A DNA stretch of 64,000 bases from Pedobacter sp. Bi126 (GTDB lineage: Bacteria; Bacteroidota; Bacteroidia; Sphingobacteriales; Sphingobacteriaceae), in assembly GCF_918698245.1 (NCBI RefSeq), contig NZ_CAKKMS010000002.1:992001-1056000 (forward strand), read 5' to 3'. The notes beneath the pieces were generated by a model. It made no database searches and was not told the origin of the DNA. It saw only the letters and a list, made by a program, of their open reading frames with translations. Made by a program: the position numbers and the translations under genes. How positions within the stretch are numbered: position 1 is the first letter of the stretch; each line of letters starts with the position of its first letter. This document shows, one piece after another, positions 16,588-25,978 of the stretch.

Positions 16588-17895
16588 TTAATCCTGTTCT
16601 ATAACTTCTTCCACTTTTTTTACCGGAATTTTAACTCTCGGCTTAAAATCAGTAGGCTTATTATCACCTTCGGTTAAAACGGGCGATTTCTTTACAGCTT
16701 TCTTTTTGAATTTCCTACCATACCAGATCAGAAAGCCGGTTATAGGTAAACTTGCCCCTATTAGTGATGCTAAAAAAGCCATTACTTTACCTGGGAAACC
16801 CAAAATACTCCCCACATGGATATCGTAATTCATTTTGCGAAGTTTACCGCCAAAACCAGCTTCTTCGTAAGCAATAGCATAAACACCTTCGCGTTTAAAT
16901 TCTTTTAAAGTATGCTGATCGAAGGTATAGCCCTGGTTATTGTAAAACTGACCTGTATTAGGATAAACCGTAATATTAATCGTGGCTTTTGCTTTTGAAG
17001 TATCGGGAAAATTATAGAAAAAACCCTGTGATTTTGGATGACGGCGAATTACTTTTTGCCAGACCAGATCCATCGCTTTTTGAGGTGTGTAAAATTTCCC
17101 AACGGCTAATGAATCTGATTCCAGGCGTTGGAAATCGCCTAATTTATCACCTCCAGAGGTTACCCAATACAAACCTTCGCTGTACCATTTAATGCCATAA
17201 ACCATTCCTGTCAAGGCAATAAAAAGCAAAAAGATTAAAGAATAAAAGCCAAGTACATTGTGTAAATCGAGGTTTATCCTTTTAAATGAGGCTCCCCATT
17301 TAATTTTGAAACTCTTATCGCGGGTTGATTTGTTCCATTTTTTAGGATACCACCAGATTAATCCCGTAATTAACAAAACCACAAATATCATGGTTCCGTA
17401 GTTTACAATCGGTCTTCCGATGGCATAAGGCAACCACAAGAAACGGTGACCGTTGAGGATAAACCTAAAAAAATCGACCTCTCCTTTTTTATGTACCACT
17501 TTGCTGATTACCTCTCCTGTATAAGGATTAATTTTTAAACTGGTTCCTCCTCCGCGCCGTCCTTCATCCTTTTTTCCCCTTAAATTTAAACTTATCGCCC
17601 TTCCCTGTTGATATTGTGCATACGAAGGAATCTTTTCAGGGTAAAGCTTAAACGCAATGGCACTCAGTTGCGATGGTGTAATCACAGGCTTATCCTGCTT
17701 TTCAATTTTGGTTTCAGGTTCCAATAAACCTGTAATTTCTTCATTAAAAACCCAGATACAGCCTGTTATACAAACAATGAGAACAATGACACCCGATATT
17801 AGGCCAAGCCAGAGGTGAAGCCATTTATTGATCCTGTTAAATAACGAATCTTTATTTTTTTTCTTTGCCAGAGTAGTTTTATTTACCGTTGCCAT
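16588..17895 (-). CDS. PepSY-associated membrane protein (iron-uptake type)
   Basis: Inner membrane protein of 435 residues of the PepSY-associated TM family, often found with siderophore receptors and thought to act as ferric-siderophore reductases. TM1 lies in LHLWLGLISGVIVLIVCITG (about 27-46), with the conserved His-x-Trp-x-Gly start; further segments lie around 165-180, 215-235 and 385-405. The family residues WYPKKW, DLHNVLGFYSL and IHVGSILGFPGKV are present, with histidines suited to haem binding. The C-terminal 40 residues are a Lys/Pro-rich cytoplasmic tail. Last gene of a three-gene minus-strand operon with the receptor and DUF4374 lipoprotein. Confidence 0.85.
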   Translation of the reverse strand: MATVNKTTLAKKKNKDSLFNRINKWLHLWLGLISGVIVLIVCITGCIWVFNEEITGLLEPETKIEKQDKPVITPSQLSAIAFKLYPEKIPSYAQYQQGRAISLNLRGKKDEGRRGGGTSLKINPYTGEVISKVVHKKGEVDFFRFILNGHRFLWLPYAIGRPIVNYGTMIFVVLLITGLIWWYPKKWNKSTRDKSFKIKWGASFKRINLDLHNVLGFYSLIFLLFIALTGMVYGIKWYSEGLYWVTSGGDKLGDFQRLESDSLAVGKFYTPQKAMDLVWQKVIRRHPKSQGFFYNFPDTSKAKATINITVYPNTGQFYNNQGYTFDQHTLKEFKREGVYAIAYEEAGFGGKLRKMNYDIHVGSILGFPGKVMAFLASLIGASLPITGFLIWYGRKFKKKAVKKSPVLTEGDNKPTDFKPRVKIPVKKVEEVIEQD

Positions 17896-17931
17896 TGTTC
17901 TGTTTTTAGTTTTTGAGATAATAATTTGTTG

Positions 17932-19179
17932 TTATTTCAAATGCTGAACGGCAGTGATTACCCCACCTTCTACTTTTAAGCCTCTTGTAGCTGTTGCTGT
18001 AGCTGCATCAATTTTATACACATAGCTTGTACCATCACTTAAATTGAAGCCCAGGTAAGCCAGTTTTCCATCTTTTGGCGTATAGTTATTTGTAGTGATG
18101 CTAGAGATAGCGGTTTCGGCGGGAAGCCCCGTAACTTTTTTGAAGGTTTTATCAACTACATTTAATACACCTATAGTCTTACCTACTGTATAAGCGCCTT
18201 TGTTGGCTTTTAATATCGCATTTACAATGAAATTATTACCACCGATATAAATCCAATTGGTAATTACATAACCACCAGATACAGATTCAAAATCTAGAAA
18301 ATAAGTTAAATCGAACGCTGTTGTGCCTGCTTTGATTTTGGTAATTGCTGAAGGTTTGGTAGAGGTTATTTTCGAATCTGTAAGCACATCAGTAGTTTCA
18401 GTATTATCGTCAACAGCCACTGAGCTCGAAAATGCATAAACATCTCCATTTTCTACTACGCCCAATCCATCAGTAAAATATCTTCCGATAAAACTTGTAC
18501 GGTCATCTTCAATTACTTTCTCTAATTTCATTTCCGGATAAGAATAAACGGCTATCCAGGCTGTGTTAGGGTATTTTGTCCAGAACCTGCTGCCGTTGAT
18601 ACAGAAAAACGGCGCATACACTTTATTTCCTACCTGTTTAATCCAGCTAAAATGCGCGATTTCTCCGTTGTTTGCAGGAGCTGTGGCATCTAATGTTCCT
18701 TCTCCAGAGATTAAAAGGCTATTGGTATTTACTTTATACCAGCTTGCTGTTGGAGCGGTTAAATTTCTTGGGATTTTAATCAATAACAGATCGTCGTTAA
18801 CTGGCGCAAAAGCCTGAACGGTTTCAGTCTGAAAATTAGAAACCTTATTTAGTTTGCCTGCTAAAATATTGTAGGTAGTTACCGCACCCGGATTTCCCTG
18901 ACCGTAAAGCATACTGAAAAACTTATTGTTATGCGTAACATAATAGCGATAAGTTCCATCTTGTTCTACTCCGTTTCCAGCGGTAGAGATTGTGCCTTTA
19001 TCCAGATCACTGGCAGTAAGCAAATAATCGGCAACACCTGTAGAAGCCACTGGTGTAACGGCGAGGATAAAGTTTCCTGGATTTTCCGGAACACTTTCGC
19101 TCTCTTCTTTTTTTGAACACGAGGTAAGTACAGCAGCGAAAGCTAAAGCGATAAACGCTTTGGTAAAGTTTGTTTTCAT
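17932..19179 (-). CDS. DUF4374 lipoprotein beside TonB receptor
   Basis: Exported lipoprotein of 415 residues: lipobox AVLTSC with Cys at 21 after a short signal peptide, then a Ser/Glu-rich linker. The mature part is made of repeated beta blocks (DGTYRYYVTHNNKFFSMLYG; LAYLGFNLSDGTSYVYKID), as expected for the propeller-like DUF4374 family found beside iron-siderophore TonB receptors in Bacteroidetes. It lies 30 bases after the receptor gene and 36 before the PepSY gene. It may capture ligand at the cell surface; the role is inferred from gene neighbourhood. Confidence 0.8.
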   Translation of the reverse strand: MKTNFTKAFIALAFAAVLTSCSKKEESESVPENPGNFILAVTPVASTGVADYLLTASDLDKGTISTAGNGVEQDGTYRYYVTHNNKFFSMLYGQGNPGAVTTYNILAGKLNKVSNFQTETVQAFAPVNDDLLLIKIPRNLTAPTASWYKVNTNSLLISGEGTLDATAPANNGEIAHFSWIKQVGNKVYAPFFCINGSRFWTKYPNTAWIAVYSYPEMKLEKVIEDDRTSFIGRYFTDGLGVVENGDVYAFSSSVAVDDNTETTDVLTDSKITSTKPSAITKIKAGTTAFDLTYFLDFESVSGGYVITNWIYIGGNNFIVNAILKANKGAYTVGKTIGVLNVVDKTFKKVTGLPAETAISSITTNNYTPKDGKLAYLGFNLSDGTSYVYKIDAATATATRGLKVEGGVITAVQHLK

Positions 19180-19209
19180 ATTACTTTTTTTATGTATTAA
19201 TTATTGATT

Positions 19210-21567
19210 TTAATTGATGAAATACCTCAGGTTTAGGTAGAACGCCCTACCTGGTTTTTGAAGACTAAAATTATCGAAGAGGTCGGCATTGGTGATATTT
19301 TTGGCTTCCAATCCAATATTATAGCGGCCTTGTTTTAAGCTGTACACGAAGTTTAAATCATGATTGAACTGCTGTGGAATCACTTTTTTATCGCCAGCTG
19401 CGCCCTGACTTGGCCAGTACAGCCAAAAAGCATGCACATATAACAAGTTATAACCAATAGATAAATTATTGCCTTTACGGCCCAGATCTTTTAATGCAAC
19501 CGAAACATCTCCATTGCCATATAGGTATGGAATATTGGGCATCTGATCCAGGTACACATTGCTTACATTGGTGAATTTTTCGCCCGTACTTGGATTAACT
19601 TCGTATTTCTGAAGATTTTTAAGGTTCTGATAGGTAATTGTGGTACCAACACTTAACCAGTTTTTATACGAATACCTGATTTCGGCATCACCACCTATTG
19701 TTCTTACCCCGTCGCGGTTATCGGCAACGAGTTTTGATTGATTTTGATTCAATCTGTTATAGATAAAATTGGTCGCATTGCGGTAAATACCATTGACCGT
19801 AAAAGAGAAATTATGTTCCCGGTCAATAGCGAAACTGTAACCAAGGCCCAAATTAAAATTGTCGCTTTTTTCGGGCTTTAAACTTGGGTTGGCATCCTGG
19901 TTTTCTACATCACCAAAAATCTCCTGAGCCTCAGGCATACGGTTGGTAAGCTCGTAGGAAGCTTTTAACTGCGTGTTCCGGTTAATAAAATAAGTAGCTG
20001 CAGCGCCATAACCTAACCTATCGGTACTATTTTTACCAGCAGTGCTGCCGCTTCCGTTAACATTGCCCTGATTGATATATTTCCCGAAAACTGTTGCGCT
20101 CCATCGGTCTTGTACATCGAAATTATAACCTAACCCCAGAACATTTTTATTGGTTTTCTTTGGCCTTTCGTAATCTGCATTGGCAGGATTTAATTCATCG
20201 CTACCTTTTCGGTTAAAAGTGGTAAATACATTGCTTACCGCGACCGATTGATTGTCGTCTATTTTGTAATTCAACATGGTTGTTGCCAAGCCATTGTTGT
20301 TTTTGTATTTGTACAAACTCCTGGAGCGTTCGCCATTCGTTCCATTCGGTTTACTGTTTCCGTACCAGTCGTACCTAACATTTAAAGTATCAATATTCTG
20401 TTCGTTACCTAAATTGTAGTTGGCATTAATGGTTACATCTAAACCTTTGATCAGGTTTTCTTTCTTATATTTTAAGGTGGGCATCAATATGTTACCCCTA
20501 CGGTGCCAGCCTCCGAAAACCGAAACCATCCTGGCACCGGTTTGTATTTCTTTATAATTCTGACCAACTGTAATCCCAAACAAAAGTTTATCCGCATAAC
20601 TTTTATCCACCACACCCACATTTGCGATTAAAGTTTCATTGTGATATTTATCGTTAAACCTCTTCAAAGATGCAATTGGTGCATAAGCTCCGGTGTAAAT
20701 ATCAGAGGCCTCTACATTTACCCTATAATCATTGTCCGAATAATTCTGAAAGGCATTTAATTGAAAAGTTAGCCCATTTGCTGAGGTAGCCGCTGCATTG
20801 ATTACACTTCTATGCGTATTAAATGATCCGAATGAGTAAGAAACGTCAACATAATTGCGGTAACGATCGCCAGTTACAATATTGATGGCGCCGCCTAAGG
20901 CATCAGCGCCCAGCCACATTGGTACCACACCTTTATATACTTCGATCCTATCTGCAATGTTGATGGGAATATTGTTGATCTGGAAAGATGATCCAAAATT
21001 ATCCATCGGGATACCATCAATAAAATACCTCACATGATTACCCGAAAAACCATTTAAAGAAAGGTTAAAGTTTGAGCCAACCCCTCCCGATTCCCTTACC
21101 CTAATGCCCGCTACCCGATCTAAAGCACCAGAAATATCAAGCGTAGTATTGTAAAGTTTTTTGGCATCAACTGAAGTTACATTAAAAGCCTGCCGGTTAA
21201 TTTCCTGATTGGCCGTTCTCCCAATTACATTAACGGTTTCCATTTGCTCGGTAGATTCTGACAAGCTAAAATTGAAACCACCTGACTGACCATCAGCTAC
21301 ACTGATCTCTTTTTTTTGTGTTTTAAAACCAACTGCAGATACCTGTATGGTGTACTTACCCAGAGGAATATTGGAGAGTTTAAAATTCCCACTTTGGTCT
21401 GTTAATGTACCATAATTGGTTTTGTGGATTTTAATGGTAGCCCCGGGAAGCGGATTACCATCATTGGATTTGATTTGCCCCGAGATACTCAACAGTTGGT
21501 TTTGGGCAGAAGTAAAAATTACACAGGCACATAGCATGCCCAATAGCAAAATTTTCTTAATTTGCAT
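19210..21567 (-). CDS. TonB-dependent siderophore-type receptor
   Basis: Outer membrane active transporter, 785 residues. Domain order: signal peptide ending FTSAQ, carboxypeptidase-D-like beta-sandwich (about 25-110, GNPLPGATIKIHKTNYGTLT), plug (about 120-230, with YFIDGIPMDNFGS and IEVYKGVVPMWLG) and a 22-strand-type barrel ending LNLRYFIN. The downstream DUF4374 and PepSY-reductase genes point to ferric siderophore uptake rather than glycan uptake, and there is no SusD partner. The leader has strong hairpins starting 27 bases before the ATG. Exact ligand unknown. Confidence 0.92.
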   Translation of the reverse strand: MQIKKILLLGMLCACVIFTSAQNQLLSISGQIKSNDGNPLPGATIKIHKTNYGTLTDQSGNFKLSNIPLGKYTIQVSAVGFKTQKKEISVADGQSGGFNFSLSESTEQMETVNVIGRTANQEINRQAFNVTSVDAKKLYNTTLDISGALDRVAGIRVRESGGVGSNFNLSLNGFSGNHVRYFIDGIPMDNFGSSFQINNIPINIADRIEVYKGVVPMWLGADALGGAINIVTGDRYRNYVDVSYSFGSFNTHRSVINAAATSANGLTFQLNAFQNYSDNDYRVNVEASDIYTGAYAPIASLKRFNDKYHNETLIANVGVVDKSYADKLLFGITVGQNYKEIQTGARMVSVFGGWHRRGNILMPTLKYKKENLIKGLDVTINANYNLGNEQNIDTLNVRYDWYGNSKPNGTNGERSRSLYKYKNNNGLATTMLNYKIDDNQSVAVSNVFTTFNRKGSDELNPANADYERPKKTNKNVLGLGYNFDVQDRWSATVFGKYINQGNVNGSGSTAGKNSTDRLGYGAAATYFINRNTQLKASYELTNRMPEAQEIFGDVENQDANPSLKPEKSDNFNLGLGYSFAIDREHNFSFTVNGIYRNATNFIYNRLNQNQSKLVADNRDGVRTIGGDAEIRYSYKNWLSVGTTITYQNLKNLQKYEVNPSTGEKFTNVSNVYLDQMPNIPYLYGNGDVSVALKDLGRKGNNLSIGYNLLYVHAFWLYWPSQGAAGDKKVIPQQFNHDLNFVYSLKQGRYNIGLEAKNITNADLFDNFSLQKPGRAFYLNLRYFIN

Positions 21568-21593
21568 GGCTTTTAATGGAGATTAAAGGTGAG

Positions 21594-21634
21594 CCGGATT
21601 TCCGGTTTAGCCACATGGGTCTGAACCGTGTGGC
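21594..21634 (-). promoter_or_regulatory. structured leader upstream of TonB receptor
   Basis: Two adjacent inverted repeats lie 27-67 bases before the receptor ATG: CCGGATTTCCGG (21594-21605) and GCCACATGG with CCGTGTGGC (21610-21634, one mismatch or G-U pair). A T-run follows on the plus strand, so a plus-strand terminator is an alternative reading. No known riboswitch was recognised. Confidence 0.4.
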
Positions 21635-21838
21635 ATTTTTGTTTTCGGCAAATATAACCGCTATTTAGATCAAGTCCAAATAAGAATTATTAAATCATAA
21701 CCCTTCTCCGTCACTCCTGCTAAAAAAACCGGCTTACTCAGTTGAGCATCTGACATTTACCCTACCCGATTATTTTAAAAGCTTAAAACCGTTTTAGTTT
21801 AAAACATGTTTATGTAGATACAACAAAAAACAAAGCAT

Positions 21839-22420
21839 ATGAAAAAGTTAATTTATGTATTCGCCATTTCTGTATTAGCATTTCAGGCCTGCAATGGAGG
21901 AAACAAGGATGCCAAAGAAAGTGCCGATAGTTTAAACATGGCTAAAGACAGTTCAACCAATGCAGTTGCCACCGGAGGAATTGCAGTAGATGAAGCTGAC
22001 GCGAAATTTACTACACAGGCAGCGGTTGGCGGTATGGCTGAAGTAGAACTTGGAAAACTGGCCCTCGAAAAAAGCAGCAATTCACAGGTTAAAGAATTTG
22101 CAACCATGATGGTAAAAGACCACGGCATGGCAAACACCGAATTAATGGCCATTGCGAAACAAAAAAACATTACACTGCCTAGTACTGTAGATGATGAGCA
22201 CAAGAAAAAAATGGATGACCTAAGTAAAAAAACAGGTGCAGATTTTGATAAAGCTTATGTTGATGCAATGGTGAGTGGACATAAATCTACCTTAAAATTA
22301 ATGGAAGATGAATCAAGAGATGGAAAAGACGCAGATCTTAAATCTTTTGCAACGAAAACAGCACCAATTGTTCAAAGCCATTTGGTAATGATCAATAAAA
22401 TTAACGACAGTATGAAATAA
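21839..22420 (+). CDS. DUF4142 lipoprotein, ferritin-like helical bundle
   Basis: Lipoprotein of 193 residues (lipobox VLAFQAC, Cys 18) followed by a Ser/Asp/Ala-rich linker and a DUF4142 domain (about 55-190). Family features are visible: ADAKFTTQAAVGGMAEVELGKLA, FATMMVKDHGMANTEL, then DKAYVDAMVSGHKSTLKLME and VQSHLVMIN. The domain is a four-helix ferritin-like bundle of unknown activity, common in Bacteroidetes and often stress-linked. It is a single-gene unit with a 13-bp hairpin after it. Confidence 0.88.
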   Translation: MKKLIYVFAISVLAFQACNGGNKDAKESADSLNMAKDSSTNAVATGGIAVDEADAKFTTQAAVGGMAEVELGKLALEKSSNSQVKEFATMMVKDHGMANTELMAIAKQKNITLPSTVDDEHKKKMDDLSKKTGADFDKAYVDAMVSGHKSTLKLMEDESRDGKDADLKSFATKTAPIVQSHLVMINKINDSMK

Positions 22421-22427
22421 TGCGGTT

Positions 22428-22468
22428 TAGCGTATTAAATTTCTTAGGTAAAGGGATTTAATACGCTA
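22428..22468. terminator. hairpin between convergent genes
   Basis: Perfect 13-bp inverted repeat TAGCGTATTAAAT / ATTTAATACGCTA with a 15-base loop, starting 7 bases after the DUF4142 stop codon. The T-run is weak, so it may be a terminator or an mRNA-end stabiliser. Confidence 0.6.
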
Positions 22469-22535
22469 CTTTCCCTTACTTATGCGCGCTCCTAATTTTA
22501 TCATTAATTGCTGAATTTATTTTTCGAAGTTATAC

Positions 22536-23213
22536 TTAAAGCTCTGGCGGGGTATGCCAATTGATAAAGGTTTTCCTACTTAACATTTTCAGGTAAGGAT
22601 AATTTCCATTTAATTGGTTACGCTGTTTTAGCTCATATAAAAAATGCCCACCTAAGTCTACAATTATTTTTGCTGTAGCTAAATACCATACACTATGTGG
22701 CTGTTTCCAACAAAAAGAATATAGGTTTGAGGTGAGTTTAATACCTTGAAGTTCGGGATGGTAAAAATTAAGTATTTTTGGATTGGGCAGCCCCTGCATT
22801 ACCTCCGATTTCCTGACCATCGAAAGGTGATCGGAATGGCAAAACTCGTAATCCTTTAGCCTTGGGTCATCTACATCAGGCAAGTGTTTTAATATTTTAA
22901 ATCCCTTAAATTTTTTGCCATTCAATACCCATATTAAATTTGGATAAAACGCCTCTCTGCTATTAAGCTCGGCCAATGTGATCGGAGAATTTTGAAACTC
23001 AATGGTATAACCGGATGGAGTAAATACATCAGCACGGTGAATATCAGCATTGGCTGCATCATAAAAAGCAACTTCTCTAAATGACGGCGGGAAGGCCAAT
23101 TTCCAATCTCGGTGCCAAGCGGTCTCCTTTCGGCAATATTCTTTTTTAAGTGATGAAATATCCTGAATCATATCTGAACGGAGGATATCCTTTTTCATTT
23201 CACTATTGTTCAT
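22536..23213 (-). CDS. CoiA-like nuclease-fold protein
   Basis: A 225-residue protein resembling the competence protein CoiA nuclease family (PD-(D/E)xK fold). Visible blocks: KETAWHRDWKLAFP, then HRADVFTPSGYTIEFQNSPI, where Asp and the E-x-Q triplet fit a restriction-type active site, followed by RXXXYPNLIWVLNG-type sequence. Start chosen at 23213, preceded by GAAAGAGA, a reasonable ribosome binding site. In this lineage such genes often stand alone, as here. A role in DNA processing during uptake or in DNA defence is possible but not shown. Confidence 0.7.
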   Translation of the reverse strand: MNNSEMKKDILRSDMIQDISSLKKEYCRKETAWHRDWKLAFPPSFREVAFYDAANADIHRADVFTPSGYTIEFQNSPITLAELNSREAFYPNLIWVLNGKKFKGFKILKHLPDVDDPRLKDYEFCHSDHLSMVRKSEVMQGLPNPKILNFYHPELQGIKLTSNLYSFCWKQPHSVWYLATAKIIVDLGGHFLYELKQRNQLNGNYPYLKMLSRKTFINWHTPPEL

Positions 23214-23373
23214 TCTCTTTCAATGTGATTAGAACACTAAAACAATTAATTAGGGAAAACAAATTTAAACTAAAATTTTTAGTACATACAAAATTTAAAA
23301 ATAATTATGACTGAGCATTAGCCAGATACCACCTGTTAAAAAAAAATATTTCAATCAGCTCAAAATAGAATGA

Positions 23374-23381
23374 TAACTTTG
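23374..23381 (+). promoter_or_regulatory. TAnnTTTG -7 box, start-proximal
   Basis: TAACTTTG, an exact consensus match, ends 4 bases before the ATG at 23386. A weak -33-like TTTC lies 21 bases upstream. Implies a leaderless transcript. Confidence 0.55.
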
Positions 23382-23385
23382 CAGT

Positions 23386-23604
23386 ATGACCATTCAAGAA
23401 ATACAGCAGCTAGAAGATTTTTTTACCCAGGCAGGAAAGCAAGAGGTCCCAATTTATCTTAATCAGGCTACTGTAATTACCGATTATGCCCATTTTCTAG
23501 AAAGTCATTTTATGCCTTTAAAGCTTAATCCTGATGCAAAAGTGAACCTACCACTTATACACAGGCTGAAAATGTTAAAGTTATTGATTGAATCAAATGC
23601 ATAA
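23386..23604 (+). CDS. small DUF6965-like protein (72 aa)
   Basis: Short acidic/helical protein. The pattern IQQLEDFFTQAGKQEVPIYL, then TDYAHFLESHFMPLKLNPD and a closing PLIHRLKMLKLL, resembles from memory the small Bacteroidetes family DUF6965, whose function is unknown. No signal peptide. The consensus promoter box directly ahead of the ATG supports that it is expressed. Family assignment is tentative; the gene itself is likely real. Confidence 0.65.
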   Translation: MTIQEIQQLEDFFTQAGKQEVPIYLNQATVITDYAHFLESHFMPLKLNPDAKVNLPLIHRLKMLKLLIESNA

Positions 23605-23889
23605 AAACGATTTAATTTAGCTGTTACAGCTCAACCATTGATAAGAAGGGGCCAATTTGAATCGCAATACAAATAAGCAATAAATTACTTCTCCGGATGA
23701 TATTCTATATTTGTCATACAGCTACTTCCTGCCTTTGCTATTTATGTTTACGACTGTCAGAATAGCTGACTCCGGTTTTCTAATCATTCTAATCATGCAA
23801 TTAAAAACTTAACCTCTTTTAGTTTTTAAAATAGATATTTCCAACTATATTGGCCGTGATTGGTTATTCCTATACATTGACCCTTATTT

Positions 23890-25977
23890 ATGACTAAAAA
23901 TATATTTATTGCTTCGGCCGAACCCTATACCGGAAAATCAGTAATTGCTTTCGGAATGATCAATATGTTATTGGCTAAAACACAAAAAGTAGGTTACTTT
24001 AAACCCATTATTGCGCAAGACGATCAGAATAAAAAAGATGAACATGTAGAAGCCATGTTGGATTATTTCTCACTCCCTGTTAAATATGAGGATGCTTTTG
24101 CCTTTACCCGCCAAGAAATGCTGCATCAAGCAGAAGATAGTGGAGCAATTATTAATACCATTATCAGTAAATATAAAAAGCTAGAAGACAACTATGATTT
24201 CACAGTAATCGAAGGCAGCGACTTTTTAGGCGAAGGCATGGCATTTGAGTTCGAATCGAATGCCTTAATGGCCAAAAACTTAGGTGCACCAGTTTTAATA
24301 GTGGTATCGGGAAAGAACAAAACTGCAAGTCAGCTTTTTAAATCGGCCATCAACATTTACCGTAACTTCCTGTTGCGAGATGTGCAGGTATTAGGCGTAG
24401 TGGCCAACATGGTGAACCCAGAGGAGGCAGACCGTATTAAACAGGCTTTAACCAATCAATTGCCAGCCGAATTACTTATCGCCGTTATTCCCACTGAAAC
24501 AGGCCTGCAAAGTCCAACCATGAAAGAAATTACATTGGCACTGGGTGGTGAGGTCCTTTTTGGATCTGAATTATTGGATAACCAGGTTGATAATTTTGTG
24601 ACCGGTGCCATGATGCTGCCCAATTTTTTAAGGCATATAAAAGATAACCTGCTTATCGTTACTCCCGGCGATCGTGGCGATATCATTATTGGTGCACTTC
24701 AGGCCAACTTATCAGCCAACTACCCAAAAATTGCGGGCATTGTTTTAACCGCAGGCAGTTTACCGGATGAGCCCATTATTAAATTGGTTGAAGGTTTACA
24801 AACCATTATTCCAATAATAGCGGTTAAAAAGGGAACGTTCGAAACCACTACAACCATTGGCGGTATCCACTCCAAAATCACAATCGAAAACAAGAAGAAA
24901 ATTGCAGTCGCGATAGAGCTTTTCGAAAAATATGTCGACATTAAAGCGCTTGATGATAAAATTATCACTTTCAGCTATCAGGGAATTACACCACATATGT
25001 TTCAATATCAACTGGTTAAATGGGCTAAACGCGATAAAAAACATATTGTTTTACCAGAAGGAAATGACGAACGCATTTTAAAAGCAGTGGAGAAACTCAT
25101 TACCCAGGACATTGTAGACATCACGCTCTTGGGCGATCCAGCCGAAATTACCAACACGATTAAAAGACTTGGATTAAATCTGGATCCCAATGCTATAAAA
25201 ATACATAATCCTGGCCAATCGGCTCATTATAACGATTATGTAGATACCTTGCACGAACTACGTAAAGCCAAGAATGTAAACCTCGAAATGGCCAGGGATA
25301 TGATGACCGATGTTTCTTATTTCGGAACCATGATGGTTTACAAGGGTGATGCCGATGGGATGGTTTCGGGTGCGGTTCATACCACGCAGCACACCATCAG
25401 GCCTGCTTTACAGTTTGTTAAAACCAAGCCAGGCGTATCGGTGGTTTCATCCATTTTCTTTATGTGCCTGCCAGAAAGGGTGGCCATATTTGGAGATTGT
25501 GCGGTTAACCCCAATCCTACTGCCCAACAGCTGGCAGAAATAGCAATTTCTTCAGCAGAAAGCAGTGCCAAATTCGGCATTGAGCCACGCATTGCCATGT
25601 TATCTTATTCTTCTGGCACATCAGGAGAAGGTGAAGATGTAGAACGCGTGAGAGAAGCCACTGCCATAGTTAAAGTAAGGCATCCGGAATTAAAAATTGA
25701 AGGTCCGATACAATATGATGCTGCTGTAGACCCCTTGGTAGGCAAACAAAAATTACCAGGCTCTGAGGTAGCAGGTAGAGCAAGTGTATTAATCTTCCCC
25801 GATTTAAATACCGGAAACAACACCTATAAAGCGGTACAGCGCGAAACCGGTGCACTGGCTATTGGCCCAATGTTACAGGGCTTAAATAAACCAATAAACG
25901 ATTTAAGCCGTGGTTGTACGGTAGATGATATTTTTAATACCGTTGTAATTACAGCGATCCAATGCCAAGATATTTAA
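23890..25977 (+). CDS. pta: phosphate acetyltransferase (long form)
   Basis: Converts acetyl-CoA and phosphate to acetyl phosphate, reversibly. The 695 residues show the long-form layout: N-terminal BioD/DethiobiotinS-like P-loop region (IFIASAEPYTGKSVIAFG), a central DRTGG domain (about 215-330, TPGDRGDIIIGAL), and the catalytic PTA domain from about 370 (KHIVLPEGNDERILKAVEKL, DGMVSGAVHTTQHTIRPAL, SYSSGTSGEGEDVERVR). Length and order match the E. coli-type enzyme. ackA follows after a single spacer base, so the pair forms the usual acetate operon. Confidence 0.97.
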   Translation: MTKNIFIASAEPYTGKSVIAFGMINMLLAKTQKVGYFKPIIAQDDQNKKDEHVEAMLDYFSLPVKYEDAFAFTRQEMLHQAEDSGAIINTIISKYKKLEDNYDFTVIEGSDFLGEGMAFEFESNALMAKNLGAPVLIVVSGKNKTASQLFKSAINIYRNFLLRDVQVLGVVANMVNPEEADRIKQALTNQLPAELLIAVIPTETGLQSPTMKEITLALGGEVLFGSELLDNQVDNFVTGAMMLPNFLRHIKDNLLIVTPGDRGDIIIGALQANLSANYPKIAGIVLTAGSLPDEPIIKLVEGLQTIIPIIAVKKGTFETTTTIGGIHSKITIENKKKIAVAIELFEKYVDIKALDDKIITFSYQGITPHMFQYQLVKWAKRDKKHIVLPEGNDERILKAVEKLITQDIVDITLLGDPAEITNTIKRLGLNLDPNAIKIHNPGQSAHYNDYVDTLHELRKAKNVNLEMARDMMTDVSYFGTMMVYKGDADGMVSGAVHTTQHTIRPALQFVKTKPGVSVVSSIFFMCLPERVAIFGDCAVNPNPTAQQLAEIAISSAESSAKFGIEPRIAMLSYSSGTSGEGEDVERVREATAIVKVRHPELKIEGPIQYDAAVDPLVGKQKLPGSEVAGRASVLIFPDLNTGNNTYKAVQRETGALAIGPMLQGLNKPINDLSRGCTVDDIFNTVVITAIQCQDI

Positions 25978-25978
25978 T

